64,000 nt of DNA from Lentibacter sp. XHP0401 (GTDB lineage: Bacteria > Pseudomonadota > Alphaproteobacteria > Rhodobacterales > Rhodobacteraceae): the NCBI RefSeq assembly GCF_025751535.1, contig NZ_JAOWLC010000005.1, positions 186,001-250,000 of the forward strand, written 5' to 3'. Both the position numbers and the translations under genes were made by a program. Shown piece after piece: positions 45,047 to 53,314 of the stretch. The first letter of the stretch is position 1. Every line of letters begins with the position of its first letter. Below the pieces are notes generated by a model, which was given only the letters and a program-made list of their open reading frames with translations, had not been told where the DNA came from and ran no database searches.

Positions 45047-45838
45047 TCAGGTGTTGCGGATGAGCTTGCAGAGCGGCTCGAACATGCCTTCATTGGCGCA
45101 GATGATCTCACCTGACTCAAGAATGCTTGTCTCGGAGTCGATCGCCTCGGCAAAACCGCCCGCTTCGCGCACGATAAGCATACCAGCGGCCAAATCCCAT
45201 TCGCTCAAACCGCGCTCCCAGAAACCATCGTAGCGGCCAGCGGCGACATAGGCCATGTCAAGCGAGGCCGCGCCCCAACGGCGCACACCGGCACAGCCGG
45301 GCAGCACGCGGGCGAGATCTTTCAATGTAGCCGGCAAATCGCCGTTGCCCGAAAAAGGCAGGCCCGTTGCAAACACACATTCGTTCATACGGCGGCGCCC
45401 AGAGACGCGCAGACGGCGGGCATGGTCCTGCCATGCACCGGAGCCTTTTTCAGAGTAAAACATCTCGTCTTTGGCAGGGTCATATATGACCGCCGAAATC
45501 ACCTCGCCCTTATGCTCCAGCGCGATAGAAACCGCCCAATGCGGCATGCCGTGCAAAAAGTTTGTTGTGCCGTCAAGCGGATCTACGATCCAGCGGCGCG
45601 TCGGGTCCTGGCCCTCTTCCACACCGCCTTCTTCCGCGACCCAGCCATAGGTCGGTCGCGCGCCCATCAGTTCTTCCTTGATGATCGCCTCGGAGCGCAA
45701 ATCAGCTTTGCTGACAAAATCGCCCGCACCCTTCATGGAAACCTGAAGTGCCTCGACCTCGCGAAAATCCTTCACAAGGCTGCGGCCCGCTTTACGGGCG
45801 GCTTTGATCATCACGTTAAGATTCGCGCTGCCTTGCAT
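45047..45838 (-). CDS. suhB: Inositol-1-monophosphatase family protein (SuhB)
   Basis: Magnesium-dependent phosphatase, 263 residues. Metal ligands are in WVAEEGG (E69, E70) and WIVDPLDGTTNF (D86, D89), the second motif is SEWDLAAGMLIVREAGG. Bacterial members hydrolyse inositol phosphates and also act in rRNA transcription antitermination. It is 65 bases downstream of metR on the same strand and could be co-transcribed. Confidence 0.9.
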   Translation of the reverse strand: MQGSANLNVMIKAARKAGRSLVKDFREVEALQVSMKGAGDFVSKADLRSEAIIKEELMGARPTYGWVAEEGGVEEGQDPTRRWIVDPLDGTTNFLHGMPHWAVSIALEHKGEVISAVIYDPAKDEMFYSEKGSGAWQDHARRLRVSGRRRMNECVFATGLPFSGNGDLPATLKDLARVLPGCAGVRRWGAASLDMAYVAAGRYDGFWERGLSEWDLAAGMLIVREAGGFAEAIDSETSILESGEIICANEGMFEPLCKLIRNT

Positions 45839-45903
45839 GGCTCAAGCTCCTTCGGGGTTCAAACCGCGGCTATACGCCTTGGCCGCGTTTGGTGCAACCC
45901 GCC

Positions 45904-46809
45904 TCAGCCTCTTTGCAGGCGAATGGGGATTTCCCGCGCCAGCTTGAGGAAATGCGCCATAAACGGAAGGCTCGTATCATCTTCGCGCACGGCGGCGTAA
46001 AGCCTTTTGGTCACGCCCTTTTCCGTGAGCGGGCGGGTGATGTAATCTGCCGAGCTTTTCACCTCTCGCAAGACCCAATCCGGCAAAACAGAAACACCAC
46101 GCCCCGCCGCAACCAGCATGAGGATCACGGCTGTCAGTTCAACTTGTCGCACAGCCAGCGGCTCGACTTTGGCTGGAGTTAACAACTCGGAGAAAATATC
46201 GAGCCGCGCGCGCTCCACGGGATAGGTGATCAGCGTTTCGCCTCTGAAATCCTCGGCCTCCACATAGGGCTTCTCCGCCAGCCTGTGTTTGGCAGAAGCC
46301 ACAAAGACAGGCGCGTAATCAAACAGCGGTACAAATACAACGCCCGTCAGCTTTTCCGGATCCGAAGAGATCACCACATCAACCTCCTCGCGCATGAGCG
46401 CGGGCAGGGCCTCAAAAGCAAGGCCGGGGCGGATATCTACATCCACCTCGGGCCAAGGCGCACGGAACTGTTCCAGCACAGGAAAGAGCCACTCGAAACA
46501 AGCGTGACATTCAATGGCGATATGGAGCCGCCCTGCGCTGCCTTGGCGCAGGCCCATGAACTCGGCCTCAAGCGCGGCAATTTCGGGCAGAACTTTTTCG
46601 GCCACCCGCAGCAGGCGAAAGCCCGCAGAAGACAGCTTCATCGGCTTGCTACGGCGTACAAAAAGCTCGACCCCCGCCTGATCCTCGATGCCCTTGATCT
46701 GATGGGACAACGCCGATTGCGTGATATTGAGGCGGTCGGCCGCACGCGCGAGTCCGCCTTCCTCATGAATCGCCTGGATGGTGCGTAAATGGCGGAACTC
46801 GATATGCAT
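45904..46809 (-). CDS. metR: LysR-family methionine regulator MetR
   Basis: Regulator with 301 residues. Helix-turn-helix GGLARAADRLNITQSALSHQ, followed by the strongly conserved MetR segment HLRTIQAIHEEGGLA and in the effector domain AGRLHIAIECHACFEWLFPV. It is divergent from metF by 96 bases with an extended palindrome between. Homocysteine is the usual co-effector. The long frame that runs on to 47928 is antisense to metF and is not part of the gene; the ATG at 46809 starts the MHIEFRHL sequence that begins MetR proteins. Confidence 0.92.
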   Translation of the reverse strand: MHIEFRHLRTIQAIHEEGGLARAADRLNITQSALSHQIKGIEDQAGVELFVRRSKPMKLSSAGFRLLRVAEKVLPEIAALEAEFMGLRQGSAGRLHIAIECHACFEWLFPVLEQFRAPWPEVDVDIRPGLAFEALPALMREEVDVVISSDPEKLTGVVFVPLFDYAPVFVASAKHRLAEKPYVEAEDFRGETLITYPVERARLDIFSELLTPAKVEPLAVRQVELTAVILMLVAAGRGVSVLPDWVLREVKSSADYITRPLTEKGVTKRLYAAVREDDTSLPFMAHFLKLAREIPIRLQRG

Positions 46810-46859
46810 ATGTGAACACACCTCATAATCAGAATGAAAGTTATGAGTTTTTCTCACAT
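46810..46859. promoter_or_regulatory. Nested palindrome between metR and metF (candidate MetR operator)
   Basis: Two inverted repeats share one centre (46834.5): outer arms ATGTGA (46810-46815) and TCACAT (46854-46859), inner arms CTCATAA (46822-46828) and TTATGAG (46841-46847). The full element covers 50 bases, the size of a LysR-type tetramer site, and abuts the metR start codon. Confidence 0.6.
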
Positions 46860-46905
46860 CCACACCTCTGCTACAAGGTTCCAACCGCCATGAAAGGCTA
46901 GATTT

Positions 46906-47781
46906 ATGACACGCTCTAAAGCACCTGAAGTTTCCTTCGAGTTCTTCCCGCCCAAAAACCTTGAAGCGGCCTTCAAGCTGCATGAGGCCGTGCAATCCCT
47001 TGCACCGCTCGCGCCCAAGTTTGTCTCGGTCACCTACGGTGCAGGCGGCACAACCCGCGCACTCACGCGCGAAGCGGCTGAAACACTGCACAAAACGGCT
47101 GGCCTGCGCGTGGCAGCCCACCTTACCTGTGTTGATGCGACCCGTAGCGAAACGCTGGAAATTGTCCGTGGCTACGCCAAAGCAGGTATCAAAGACATTG
47201 TCGCCCTGCGCGGCGATGCGCCCAAAGGCGCAGGCGGCTTCAAAGCGCACCCTGAAGGATTTGCCGATTCTGTTGAGCTTATCAAAGCGCTCAAAGCGGA
47301 AGGCGGCTTCAACATCCGTGTGGGCGCTTACCCTGAGCCACACCCCGATGCAGCCTATGCGGGAGCGGACATCGACCACCTCAAACGCAAGTTCGAAGCA
47401 GGCGCCGACGAAGCCATCACCCAGTTTTTCTTCACACCAGAGCCTTTCCTGCGCTTCCGTGATGCCTGCGCCAAAGCTGGCATCGACGGAATGATCACAC
47501 CCGGTATCATGCCGATTGAAAACTGGAATGGCGCCAAGCGCTTTGCCCAGAGCTGCGGCGCGTCTGTGCCTTCCGAGCTCGACGATGCTTTTGCCAAAGC
47601 CGCACGCGACGGGCGCGAAGATCTGCTCGCCACGGCCCAAGCCACAGAACTTTGCGATACTCTGATGGGCGAAGGCGTCGAGCGCTTCCACTTCTACACG
47701 CTCAACCGCCCCTCGCTCACCCGCGATATCTGCATGGCGCTCGGCGTCGAGCCCCGCGCAGCCCTGCGCAACGTGGCGTAA
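46906..47781 (+). CDS. metF: Methylenetetrahydrofolate reductase [NAD(P)H] MetF
   Basis: FAD enzyme that makes 5-methyl-tetrahydrofolate for methionine synthesis, 291 residues, the bacterial size. Motifs VSFEFFPPKNLEAAF, FVSVTYGAGGTTRA, HLTCVDATRSE, VALRGDAPKG and the C-terminal GVERFHFYTLNRPSLT are all present. Divergent from metR, which is its usual activator. No methionine-synthase gene is nearby. Confidence 0.95.
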   Translation: MTRSKAPEVSFEFFPPKNLEAAFKLHEAVQSLAPLAPKFVSVTYGAGGTTRALTREAAETLHKTAGLRVAAHLTCVDATRSETLEIVRGYAKAGIKDIVALRGDAPKGAGGFKAHPEGFADSVELIKALKAEGGFNIRVGAYPEPHPDAAYAGADIDHLKRKFEAGADEAITQFFFTPEPFLRFRDACAKAGIDGMITPGIMPIENWNGAKRFAQSCGASVPSELDDAFAKAARDGREDLLATAQATELCDTLMGEGVERFHFYTLNRPSLTRDICMALGVEPRAALRNVA

Positions 47782-47838
47782 AGATTGCGAATGGCTCATG
47801 GCCGCTCTAGCGTTTGAGAGATCAGACACGGAGCCCCC

Positions 47839-48330
47839 ATGAGCCAGCAACGCACCATAGCCCAAAGCCCTGAAGACCTCCCCGATCTGGAAGCCACACT
47901 CTCCCGCTCGGGGCTTGAATTTATGCAAGACGTGCGCGACGGCAAGCTTGCCGGACCGCCCATCGGGGCGCTTATGGGCTTTTGGCCGACACTTGTGGAA
48001 AAGGGCAAAACCGTCTTCACAGGTTCACCCGAATTTTCAGCAACAAACCCGATGGGCACGGTTCATGGTGGCTGGTACGGGACAATCCTTGACAGTTGCA
48101 TGGCCTGCGCTGTGATGACACTTGTTCCCAAAGGCTCGGTCTATACCACGCTGGAATTCAAGGTGAACATCTTGCGACCCATTCCGCTGGGCACAGAGGT
48201 GGAAGCCATCGGAGTGTGCCAGCACGCAGGCCGCTCGACAGGCATTGCCAATGGCGAGATCAGGGGCGTTGAAGATGGCAAGCTCTATGCCACGGGTTCG
48301 ACCACCTGCATCATTATGAAAATGAAGTAG
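47839..48330 (+). CDS. PaaI-type hotdog-fold thioesterase
   Basis: Acyl-CoA thioesterase family protein with 163 residues. The hotdog motif is NPMGTVHGGWYGTILDSCMACAV (His-Gly-Gly then Asp), followed by TLEFKVNILRPIPLGTEVEAIG. It is co-directional with metF, 57 bases downstream. The acyl substrate is unknown; phenylacetate catabolism genes are not in the window, so a general clearing role is as likely. Confidence 0.85.
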   Translation: MSQQRTIAQSPEDLPDLEATLSRSGLEFMQDVRDGKLAGPPIGALMGFWPTLVEKGKTVFTGSPEFSATNPMGTVHGGWYGTILDSCMACAVMTLVPKGSVYTTLEFKVNILRPIPLGTEVEAIGVCQHAGRSTGIANGEIRGVEDGKLYATGSTTCIIMKMK

Positions 48331-48348
48331 AGGAATTGCGCCGCGCTT

Positions 48349-48455
48349 CGCGCGTCGGCCCCAGACCTAAGCAGTTCGCGAAGCGAACGCGAAACCGACA
48401 GAGCGCACTTGCTGCGCGGAGTCGGCCCAGGATATTTGCGGCAAGAAAAAGAGGG
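48349..48455. repeat. Diverged dispersed repeat with small palindromes
   Basis: Contains CGCGCTTCGCGCG (48349 region) and GTTCGCGAAGCGAAC (about 48374), then a minus-strand T-rich lead (CTTTTTCTTGCCGCAAATATC then CTGGG) like the lead of the other hairpin repeats in this window. Lies between convergent genes. Membership of the family is likely but the copy is degenerate. Confidence 0.35.
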
Positions 48456-48458
48456 AGT

Positions 48459-49643
48459 TTAGTCGAGCAACGCGCCGTGGATAAGCGCCTTCAGTTCGGC
48501 ACGGTTGGTGTAGCTTGAAGAAGGGATAAGCTGGGTAAAGTAGACCACGCTCATTTGCTCGACAGGGTCTGTCCAGAAGTAAGTGCTGGCCAAGCCGCCC
48601 CACCCGAAATCGCCTACAGAGCCGGGAACGCGCACACGCGCAGGGTCAAGCACAACGGCGCCGCCGAGGCCAAAGCCCATGCCGGTCATCGGCATTTCGG
48701 CAAAGCTGGCCGCCCCCATCGAGGCAATATCGCCTGCAAGGTGGTTGCTCGCCATGAAGCGCAGTGTGCGCGGGCTAAGCAGGCGCACGTCACCAAGCGC
48801 ACCACCAAGGCGGATCATCTCGCCAAAGCGCATATAATCATCCAGCGTGCTCACAAGCCCTCCACCGCCCGAATGCATACTCACACGGCCCTCGGCAAAG
48901 CGACTGCTTGCATCCGCACAGTCAAAAAGCGCGAGCAGATCGTTTTCCTTCTTTTGATAACAGTCGGCAAAGCGCGCAAGTTTGGACGCAGGGACATCAA
49001 AGCCCGTGTCCTGCATCTCAAGCGGGTCAAATATCTCGCGCTGCATTGCTTCGGCCAGCGGCTCCCCCATGATCACCTCGATCACGCGACCGATCACATC
49101 AATCCCGACAGAATACTCCCACGCGGCCCCCGGCTGGAAGCAGAGCGGCAGTTCCGCGAGCACCTTGCACCACGCTTCAAGCGTGCTGAATTGCAAGCCA
49201 AGCTCCGAAAACGCCTTCGCATACGCTTGCGGTACGATGCCTTCATTGAAACCATAGGTCATACCACTGGTGTGGGTGAGAAGTTCATGCAGGGTTGGCG
49301 CGCGGGCAGGCTCTGTCTGATCAAGGCTTCCCGCTCCGTGGCGCAGCGCCCGCATCTGGCCGAACTCGGGTAAATATTGCGAGACAGGCGCATCAAGCAC
49401 TACTTGCCCGCGCTCGACAAGCATCATGAAAAGCGTTGTTGTGACCAGTTTGGTCATCGAATAAATTCGCACGATGGTGTCACGCTTATAAGCTTGTTCG
49501 CGCGCCAGCGAGGCCAAGCCATCGGCGGCAAAAAACGCCTCTTCACCGTGGCGATAGACCAGCAAAGAGGAACCCGAATAGCGCCCCGCCTCACGATAGC
49601 CGCGCATCCAGTTTTCGATCCGCTCAAGCCGTGCTTTGTCCAT
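48459..49643 (-). CDS. Serine hydrolase of the beta-lactamase / class C family
   Basis: Penicillin-binding-protein-fold hydrolase, 394 residues. Nucleophile motif SMTK (S62, K65) in IVRIYSMTKLVTTTLF, tyrosine motif in WEYSVGIDVIGRVIE, and C-terminal FGWGGLASTYFWTDP in place of the KTG strand. No signal peptide. Members include esterases and D-aminopeptidases; real lactamase activity is unlikely. Start MDKARLERIE was chosen for its GGGAGG ribosome site; a longer frame is rejected. Confidence 0.85.
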   Translation of the reverse strand: MDKARLERIENWMRGYREAGRYSGSSLLVYRHGEEAFFAADGLASLAREQAYKRDTIVRIYSMTKLVTTTLFMMLVERGQVVLDAPVSQYLPEFGQMRALRHGAGSLDQTEPARAPTLHELLTHTSGMTYGFNEGIVPQAYAKAFSELGLQFSTLEAWCKVLAELPLCFQPGAAWEYSVGIDVIGRVIEVIMGEPLAEAMQREIFDPLEMQDTGFDVPASKLARFADCYQKKENDLLALFDCADASSRFAEGRVSMHSGGGGLVSTLDDYMRFGEMIRLGGALGDVRLLSPRTLRFMASNHLAGDIASMGAASFAEMPMTGMGFGLGGAVVLDPARVRVPGSVGDFGWGGLASTYFWTDPVEQMSVVYFTQLIPSSSYTNRAELKALIHGALLD

Positions 49644-49761
49644 CCGGCCACCTCCCATTTTGCTGCACCATACTGCTTGTGCTGCGCGACCTGTGCAAGT
49701 CACCCCTTGCCACGCTCGGCAATTTGCGAAACTTTAGGGCAGATTGCCCGAAAGGCTCGCC

Positions 49762-50157
49762 ATGCAAACCCCAATAGAACCCCCCGTTGCCCCCGATAAA
49801 GTTACTGGTGTGAAACACATCTTCGCCGCCACGCGCTACTCTGCGGCAGGCTTCCTCCGGCTTTGGGGCGAGACGGCCTTTCGCCACGAACTTCTAGCCG
49901 CTTCGGGCTTGCTGATTGTGCTTGGTGTGATCGGAGCGCCTGCCTTGGCGATCCTGAGTGTGGCAATCCTCTCGCTTGTCACTTTGGCTGTCGAGGCGCT
50001 CAATACCGCCGTCGAAGAGCTGGTGGATCACGTCTCGCCCGAGTGGTCTCTGCCCGCCAAGCACGCAAAAGACATGGGCTCCTTCGCAGTCATGGCGCTT
50101 CTGTTTGCAACAGGGCTCGCCTTCGCGGCAGGAGTTTGGGCGGCGCTCAGCATATAA
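49762..50157 (+). CDS. dgkA: Diacylglycerol kinase DgkA
   Basis: Small membrane kinase that recycles diacylglycerol to phosphatidate. 131 residues, three membrane spans, with the family signature VEALNTAVEELVDHVSPEW and upstream FRHELLAAS. The ATG at 49762 fits the family; a TTG 18 bases earlier is less likely. Divergent from the serine hydrolase gene. Confidence 0.92.
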   Translation: MQTPIEPPVAPDKVTGVKHIFAATRYSAAGFLRLWGETAFRHELLAASGLLIVLGVIGAPALAILSVAILSLVTLAVEALNTAVEELVDHVSPEWSLPAKHAKDMGSFAVMALLFATGLAFAAGVWAALSI

Positions 50158-50175
50158 TTAGTGCGCCATCCCAAG

Positions 50176-50204
50176 CTATCCACAACTTATTGTGGTTATC
50201 CCCA
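50176..50204. promoter_or_regulatory. DnaA-box-like pair and inverted repeat upstream of the YbjN gene
   Basis: CTATCCACA (50176-50184) and TTATCCCCA (50196-50204) each differ by one base from the DnaA box TTATCCACA and lie 20 bases apart in the same orientation; CCACAA/TTGTGG also form an inverted repeat. Further down (50221-50280) two weak hairpins occur. It may be a DnaA-responsive promoter rather than an origin, since no cluster of exact boxes is seen. Confidence 0.25.
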
Positions 50205-50342
50205 ACAATTAGCTTTACAGGCCTTCCACCACACGCTTACCATATTTGGTAGGACAAGGGGGCTAAACCCCATCCTGTCGAGCAAATCAAGGCGCCTGCG
50301 CTGCCAAAAGCAAGCGCCCTGAGTAAAAAACGAGGTGGCGAA

Positions 50343-50843
50343 ATGGCTCTTTCAGAACAATATCTGGACGATGAAATTCATCCCATCGACATTGTGGAGA
50401 GCCTCGCCTCGCACAATGACTGGGAGTTTGACCGCACTGCCGACAACCAGATTTCCATGTCGGTAGAAGGCCAGTGGCGCACATACGGCGTGACGCTCGC
50501 ATGGTCGGATTACGACGAAACCCTGCGTATGATCTGCACCTTCGAAATGGAACCCCCAGAAGAGCGCCTGCCTGATCTTTACGCCTCGCTCAACGAGGTG
50601 AATGACCAGTGCTGGACAGGGGCGTTTTCATACTGGGCCGAACAAAAGATGATGGTCTACAAATACGGTCTTCTGCTGACAGGCGGGCAAATGGCCTCGT
50701 CCGGACAGATCGACACCCTGATCTCGTCAGCCGTTCACTCGGCCGAGCGCTATTACCCTGCGTTCCAGCTAGTGGTTTGGGGCAACCGCACCCCGCGCGA
50801 AGCCATGCAAGTTGCCATCGCCGAGGCCTATGGCCACGCGTAA
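50343..50843 (+). CDS. YbjN-domain protein
   Basis: Cytosolic protein with 166 residues of the YbjN/type-III-chaperone-like fold. Characteristic segments are VESLASHNDWEFDRTADNQI, LYASLNEVNDQCWTGAFSYW and LISSAVHSAERYYPAFQLVVWG. YbjN proteins affect motility and stress in enterobacteria; in alphaproteobacteria their role is not established. GAGGTGG precedes the ATG. It is nine bases upstream of a small membrane-protein gene and near proC. Confidence 0.85.
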   Translation: MALSEQYLDDEIHPIDIVESLASHNDWEFDRTADNQISMSVEGQWRTYGVTLAWSDYDETLRMICTFEMEPPEERLPDLYASLNEVNDQCWTGAFSYWAEQKMMVYKYGLLLTGGQMASSGQIDTLISSAVHSAERYYPAFQLVVWGNRTPREAMQVAIAEAYGHA

Positions 50844-50852
50844 GCTCACAAA

Positions 50853-51068
50853 ATGACCCCATTGCGCATCATCGCTTTGGCGTTCAATATCGCCATGATC
50901 CTGTGGTTTTTTTACGAGACAATGGTTGTCGCCGGCAGGTTCGGCCCCGCGCCCGGCCACTTCCCTATGGGTAAAAACTTCGTGCTGATGCTCATCTCGG
51001 TTTTCTGGCTTGCAGGCAACGCTTTCTGGGGGCTGATCGAGCTGATCATATTCCTGCGTCGCCGTTAA
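50853..51068 (+). CDS. Small two-span membrane protein of unknown function
   Basis: 71 residues with two hydrophobic segments (residues about 5-22 and 40-66) joined by a short loop and ending in RRR. No family recognised. It starts nine bases after the YbjN gene and is followed 80 bases later by proC, so it is probably part of that transcription unit. Confidence 0.6.
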   Translation: MTPLRIIALAFNIAMILWFFYETMVVAGRFGPAPGHFPMGKNFVLMLISVFWLAGNAFWGLIELIIFLRRR

Positions 51069-51148
51069 AAGCACTTAAAAACAACTAAAACACTTGCACC
51101 TGCGCCTTGCTGGCTTACTCATACCGGAAAAGCCTGAAGGAAACCGCC

Positions 51149-51967
51149 ATGACCTACGATGACATCGCAAACAAAGGCCTCGTCCTGCTGGGCTGTGGCA
51201 AAATGGGCTCCGCCATGCTGGAAGGCTGGATCAAAGGCGGGCTGCCCGCCACCTCTGTCAATGTGATTGATCCCAAGCCCTCCGACTGGCTGCAAGGCAC
51301 GGGCGTTCACATCAACAGCAAGCTGCCCGAAGCGCCCGCCATAGTGCTTGTCGCGGTCAAGCCGCAGATGATGGGCGCAGCTCTGCCCACGCTTCAGGCC
51401 ATGGGCGGCGGGCCCACGCTCTTCATTTCGGTTGCCGCCGGCACACCTATCAAACATTTCGAAGCAGTGCTTGGCTCGGATACCCCGATCATTCGCGCCA
51501 TGCCCAACACCCCCGCCGCCGTGGCCCAAGGCATCACTGCCATTGTCGGCAACAAACGCAGCACCACAGCACATCTCGATGCAGCCGAAGCCCTGCTTGA
51601 AGCCATCGGCGCTGTCGTGCGGCTCAAATCCGAAAGCCAGATTGATGCGGTCACAGGCGTTTCGGGCTCCGGCCCCGCCTATGTCTTCCACCTCATCGAA
51701 TGTCTCGCCGCCGCGGGCGAGGGTCAGGGCCTCGGGCCCGAGCTGGCCATGCAACTGGCCAAAGCCACCGTGGCAGGCGCAGGTGCTCTCGCCATGCAGG
51801 CCGAAGAGACGCCCAGCCAACTGCGCGTCAACGTGACAAGCCCCAACGGAACAACCCAAGCTGGCCTTGATGTGCTCATGGACAGCGAAAAAGGCTTGCC
51901 CCCGCTCATCCGCCACACTGTCGCGGCAGCGACCCACCGCTCAAAGGAACTTGCCCGGGATGCCTGA
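51149..51967 (+). CDS. proC: Pyrroline-5-carboxylate reductase ProC
   Basis: Last step of proline synthesis, NADPH-dependent. 272 residues. Cofactor loop LVLLGCGKMGSAMLEGW, then VLVAVKPQMM, IRAMPNTPAAVAQGITAI and the signature SGSGPAYVFHLIECLAAAG with NVTSPNGTTQAGLDVL. AGGAAACCGCC lies before the ATG; a longer frame to 51107 is rejected. It overlaps the next gene by eight bases. The window thus has both proline making (proC) and breakdown (putA). Confidence 0.95.
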   Translation: MTYDDIANKGLVLLGCGKMGSAMLEGWIKGGLPATSVNVIDPKPSDWLQGTGVHINSKLPEAPAIVLVAVKPQMMGAALPTLQAMGGGPTLFISVAAGTPIKHFEAVLGSDTPIIRAMPNTPAAVAQGITAIVGNKRSTTAHLDAAEALLEAIGAVVRLKSESQIDAVTGVSGSGPAYVFHLIECLAAAGEGQGLGPELAMQLAKATVAGAGALAMQAEETPSQLRVNVTSPNGTTQAGLDVLMDSEKGLPPLIRHTVAAATHRSKELARDA

Positions 51968-52298
51968 CATTAGCTTTGACGACTTCCTAAAAGTCGATAT
52001 CCGCGTCGGCACTGTAGTTGAGGCCGCCCCCTACCCCGAGGCGCGCAAGCCCGCGATAAAGCTGATTGTCGATTTCGGCGAGGAGATCGGCCGGAAAAAA
52101 TCTTCCGCCCAGATAACCGATCACTACACACCCGAAGCACTCATCGGCAAACAAGTCATCGCCGTGGTCAATTTTCCGCCGAGACAGATCGGCAAATTCA
52201 TGTCCGAGGTGCTTGTGCTGGGGCTCCATGATAGCGATGGAGGCGTGGTGCTTTTGCGCCCGGATACCCCCGTGCAAAACGGCGAAAGAATGAGCTGA
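51960..52298 (+). CDS. csaA: CsaA-type tRNA-binding-domain protein
   Basis: 112-residue OB-fold protein of the EMAPII/methionyl-tRNA-synthetase-beta family. The whole chain fits: DFLKVDIRVGTVVEA, KPAIKLIVDFGEEIGRKKSS, VVNFPPRQIGKFMSEVLVLG. CsaA binds tRNA and has been linked to protein export in Bacillus. It begins inside the proC gene (ATGCCTGA overlap), so they are coupled. Confidence 0.88.
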   Translation: MPDISFDDFLKVDIRVGTVVEAAPYPEARKPAIKLIVDFGEEIGRKKSSAQITDHYTPEALIGKQVIAVVNFPPRQIGKFMSEVLVLGLHDSDGGVVLLRPDTPVQNGERMS

Positions 52299-52301
52299 AC
52301 G

Positions 52302-53255
52302 ATGAAGAAAATCCTGATCTCCCGCGCCATGACCGAAGCTGTCATGGAGCGCGCAAACGCCACCTATGACGTGACTCTGCGCGAAAGCACCGCCCCGATG
52401 AAGCCCGCAGAAATGCGCTCGTCGCTCGTGCTGTATGACGGGATGATCCCAACTCTGGGCGATATGTTCTCTGCCGACATCTTTGCCGAGTTTGGCAGAC
52501 CAAAGTGCAAGATCCTCGCCAACTTCGGGGTTGGCTATAACCACATTGATGTCGCCGCCGCGCGCGACCATGGCATCACCGTCACCAACACACCCGGCGC
52601 CGTCACCGATGCCACCGCCGATATCGGCATGACCCTTCTGCTCATGTCGGCCCGCCGCGCGGGCGAAGGCGACCGTCTCGTGCGCACTGGCAAATGGACA
52701 GGCTGGACGCCCACCCAGATGCTTGGCAGCCATGTCACAGGCAAAACCGTCGGCATCATCGGCATGGGCCGCATCGGCCAAGCCATCGCCCGGCGCTGTC
52801 ACTTCGGCTTTGGCATGAAAGTCCTGTTCGTAAACCGCTCGCCCAAAGAGGTTGATTTTCCCGCCACACAGGTTGAAAGCCTTGAAGCCCTCGCCGCCGA
52901 GGCCGACTATCTCGTCGCCGCCACCCCGGGCGGAGCGGATACAACCCACCTCATCGGCGAAGCCGCCTTTGCCGCCATGAAGCCCACGGCGCATTTCATC
53001 AACATCTCGCGCGGCGAAGTCGTCGATGAAGCTGCTCTCGTCACCGCGCTGCAAAACCGCAGTATCGCGGGTGCCGGCCTTGATGTCTACGAGAACGAAC
53101 CCACCGTGCCGGACACGCTCAAAGCACTGGAAAATGTAACGCTCCTGCCCCACCTCGGCACCGCAACCGAAGAGGTACGCACTGCAATGGGCATGATGAG
53201 CCTTGATAACCTCGACGCATTCTTTGCAGGCGAAACCCCTCCTAATGCGCTCTAA
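52302..53255 (+). CDS. D-2-hydroxyacid dehydrogenase (glyoxylate/hydroxypyruvate reductase type)
   Basis: NAD(P) oxidoreductase, 317 residues. Cofactor motif VGIIGMGRIGQAIARR, catalytic arginine in FINISRGEVVDE, glutamate in DVYENEPTVP and histidine in LLPHLGTATEEV. The N-terminal NFGVGYNHIDVAAARDHGI is typical of glyoxylate/hydroxypyruvate reductases. Three bases after csaA, so part of the proC-csaA unit. The exact hydroxyacid is inferred from likeness only. Confidence 0.88.
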   Translation: MKKILISRAMTEAVMERANATYDVTLRESTAPMKPAEMRSSLVLYDGMIPTLGDMFSADIFAEFGRPKCKILANFGVGYNHIDVAAARDHGITVTNTPGAVTDATADIGMTLLLMSARRAGEGDRLVRTGKWTGWTPTQMLGSHVTGKTVGIIGMGRIGQAIARRCHFGFGMKVLFVNRSPKEVDFPATQVESLEALAAEADYLVAATPGGADTTHLIGEAAFAAMKPTAHFINISRGEVVDEAALVTALQNRSIAGAGLDVYENEPTVPDTLKALENVTLLPHLGTATEEVRTAMGMMSLDNLDAFFAGETPPNAL

Positions 53256-53314
53256 AGCTTGACGTTGGTGCATCGCTTGGGTGATCAAGGTAAAACCCGA
53301 TAGAAAGAGACCCG

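Noticed and set aside
46810-47928. Minus-strand frame running from metR through metF (674 codons in all)
   Set aside because: It is antisense to metF, whose protein family is unmistakable, and MetR starts normally at 46809.
50176-50204. Replication origin
   Set aside because: Only two near-DnaA boxes, no AT-rich unwinding tract, and no dnaA, parAB or hemE-type neighbours.
51119-53288. Long minus-strand frames opposite proC, csaA and the dehydrogenase (272 and 433 codons)
   Set aside because: Glycine/histidine-rich translations that mirror the sense genes; no family, no ribosome site.
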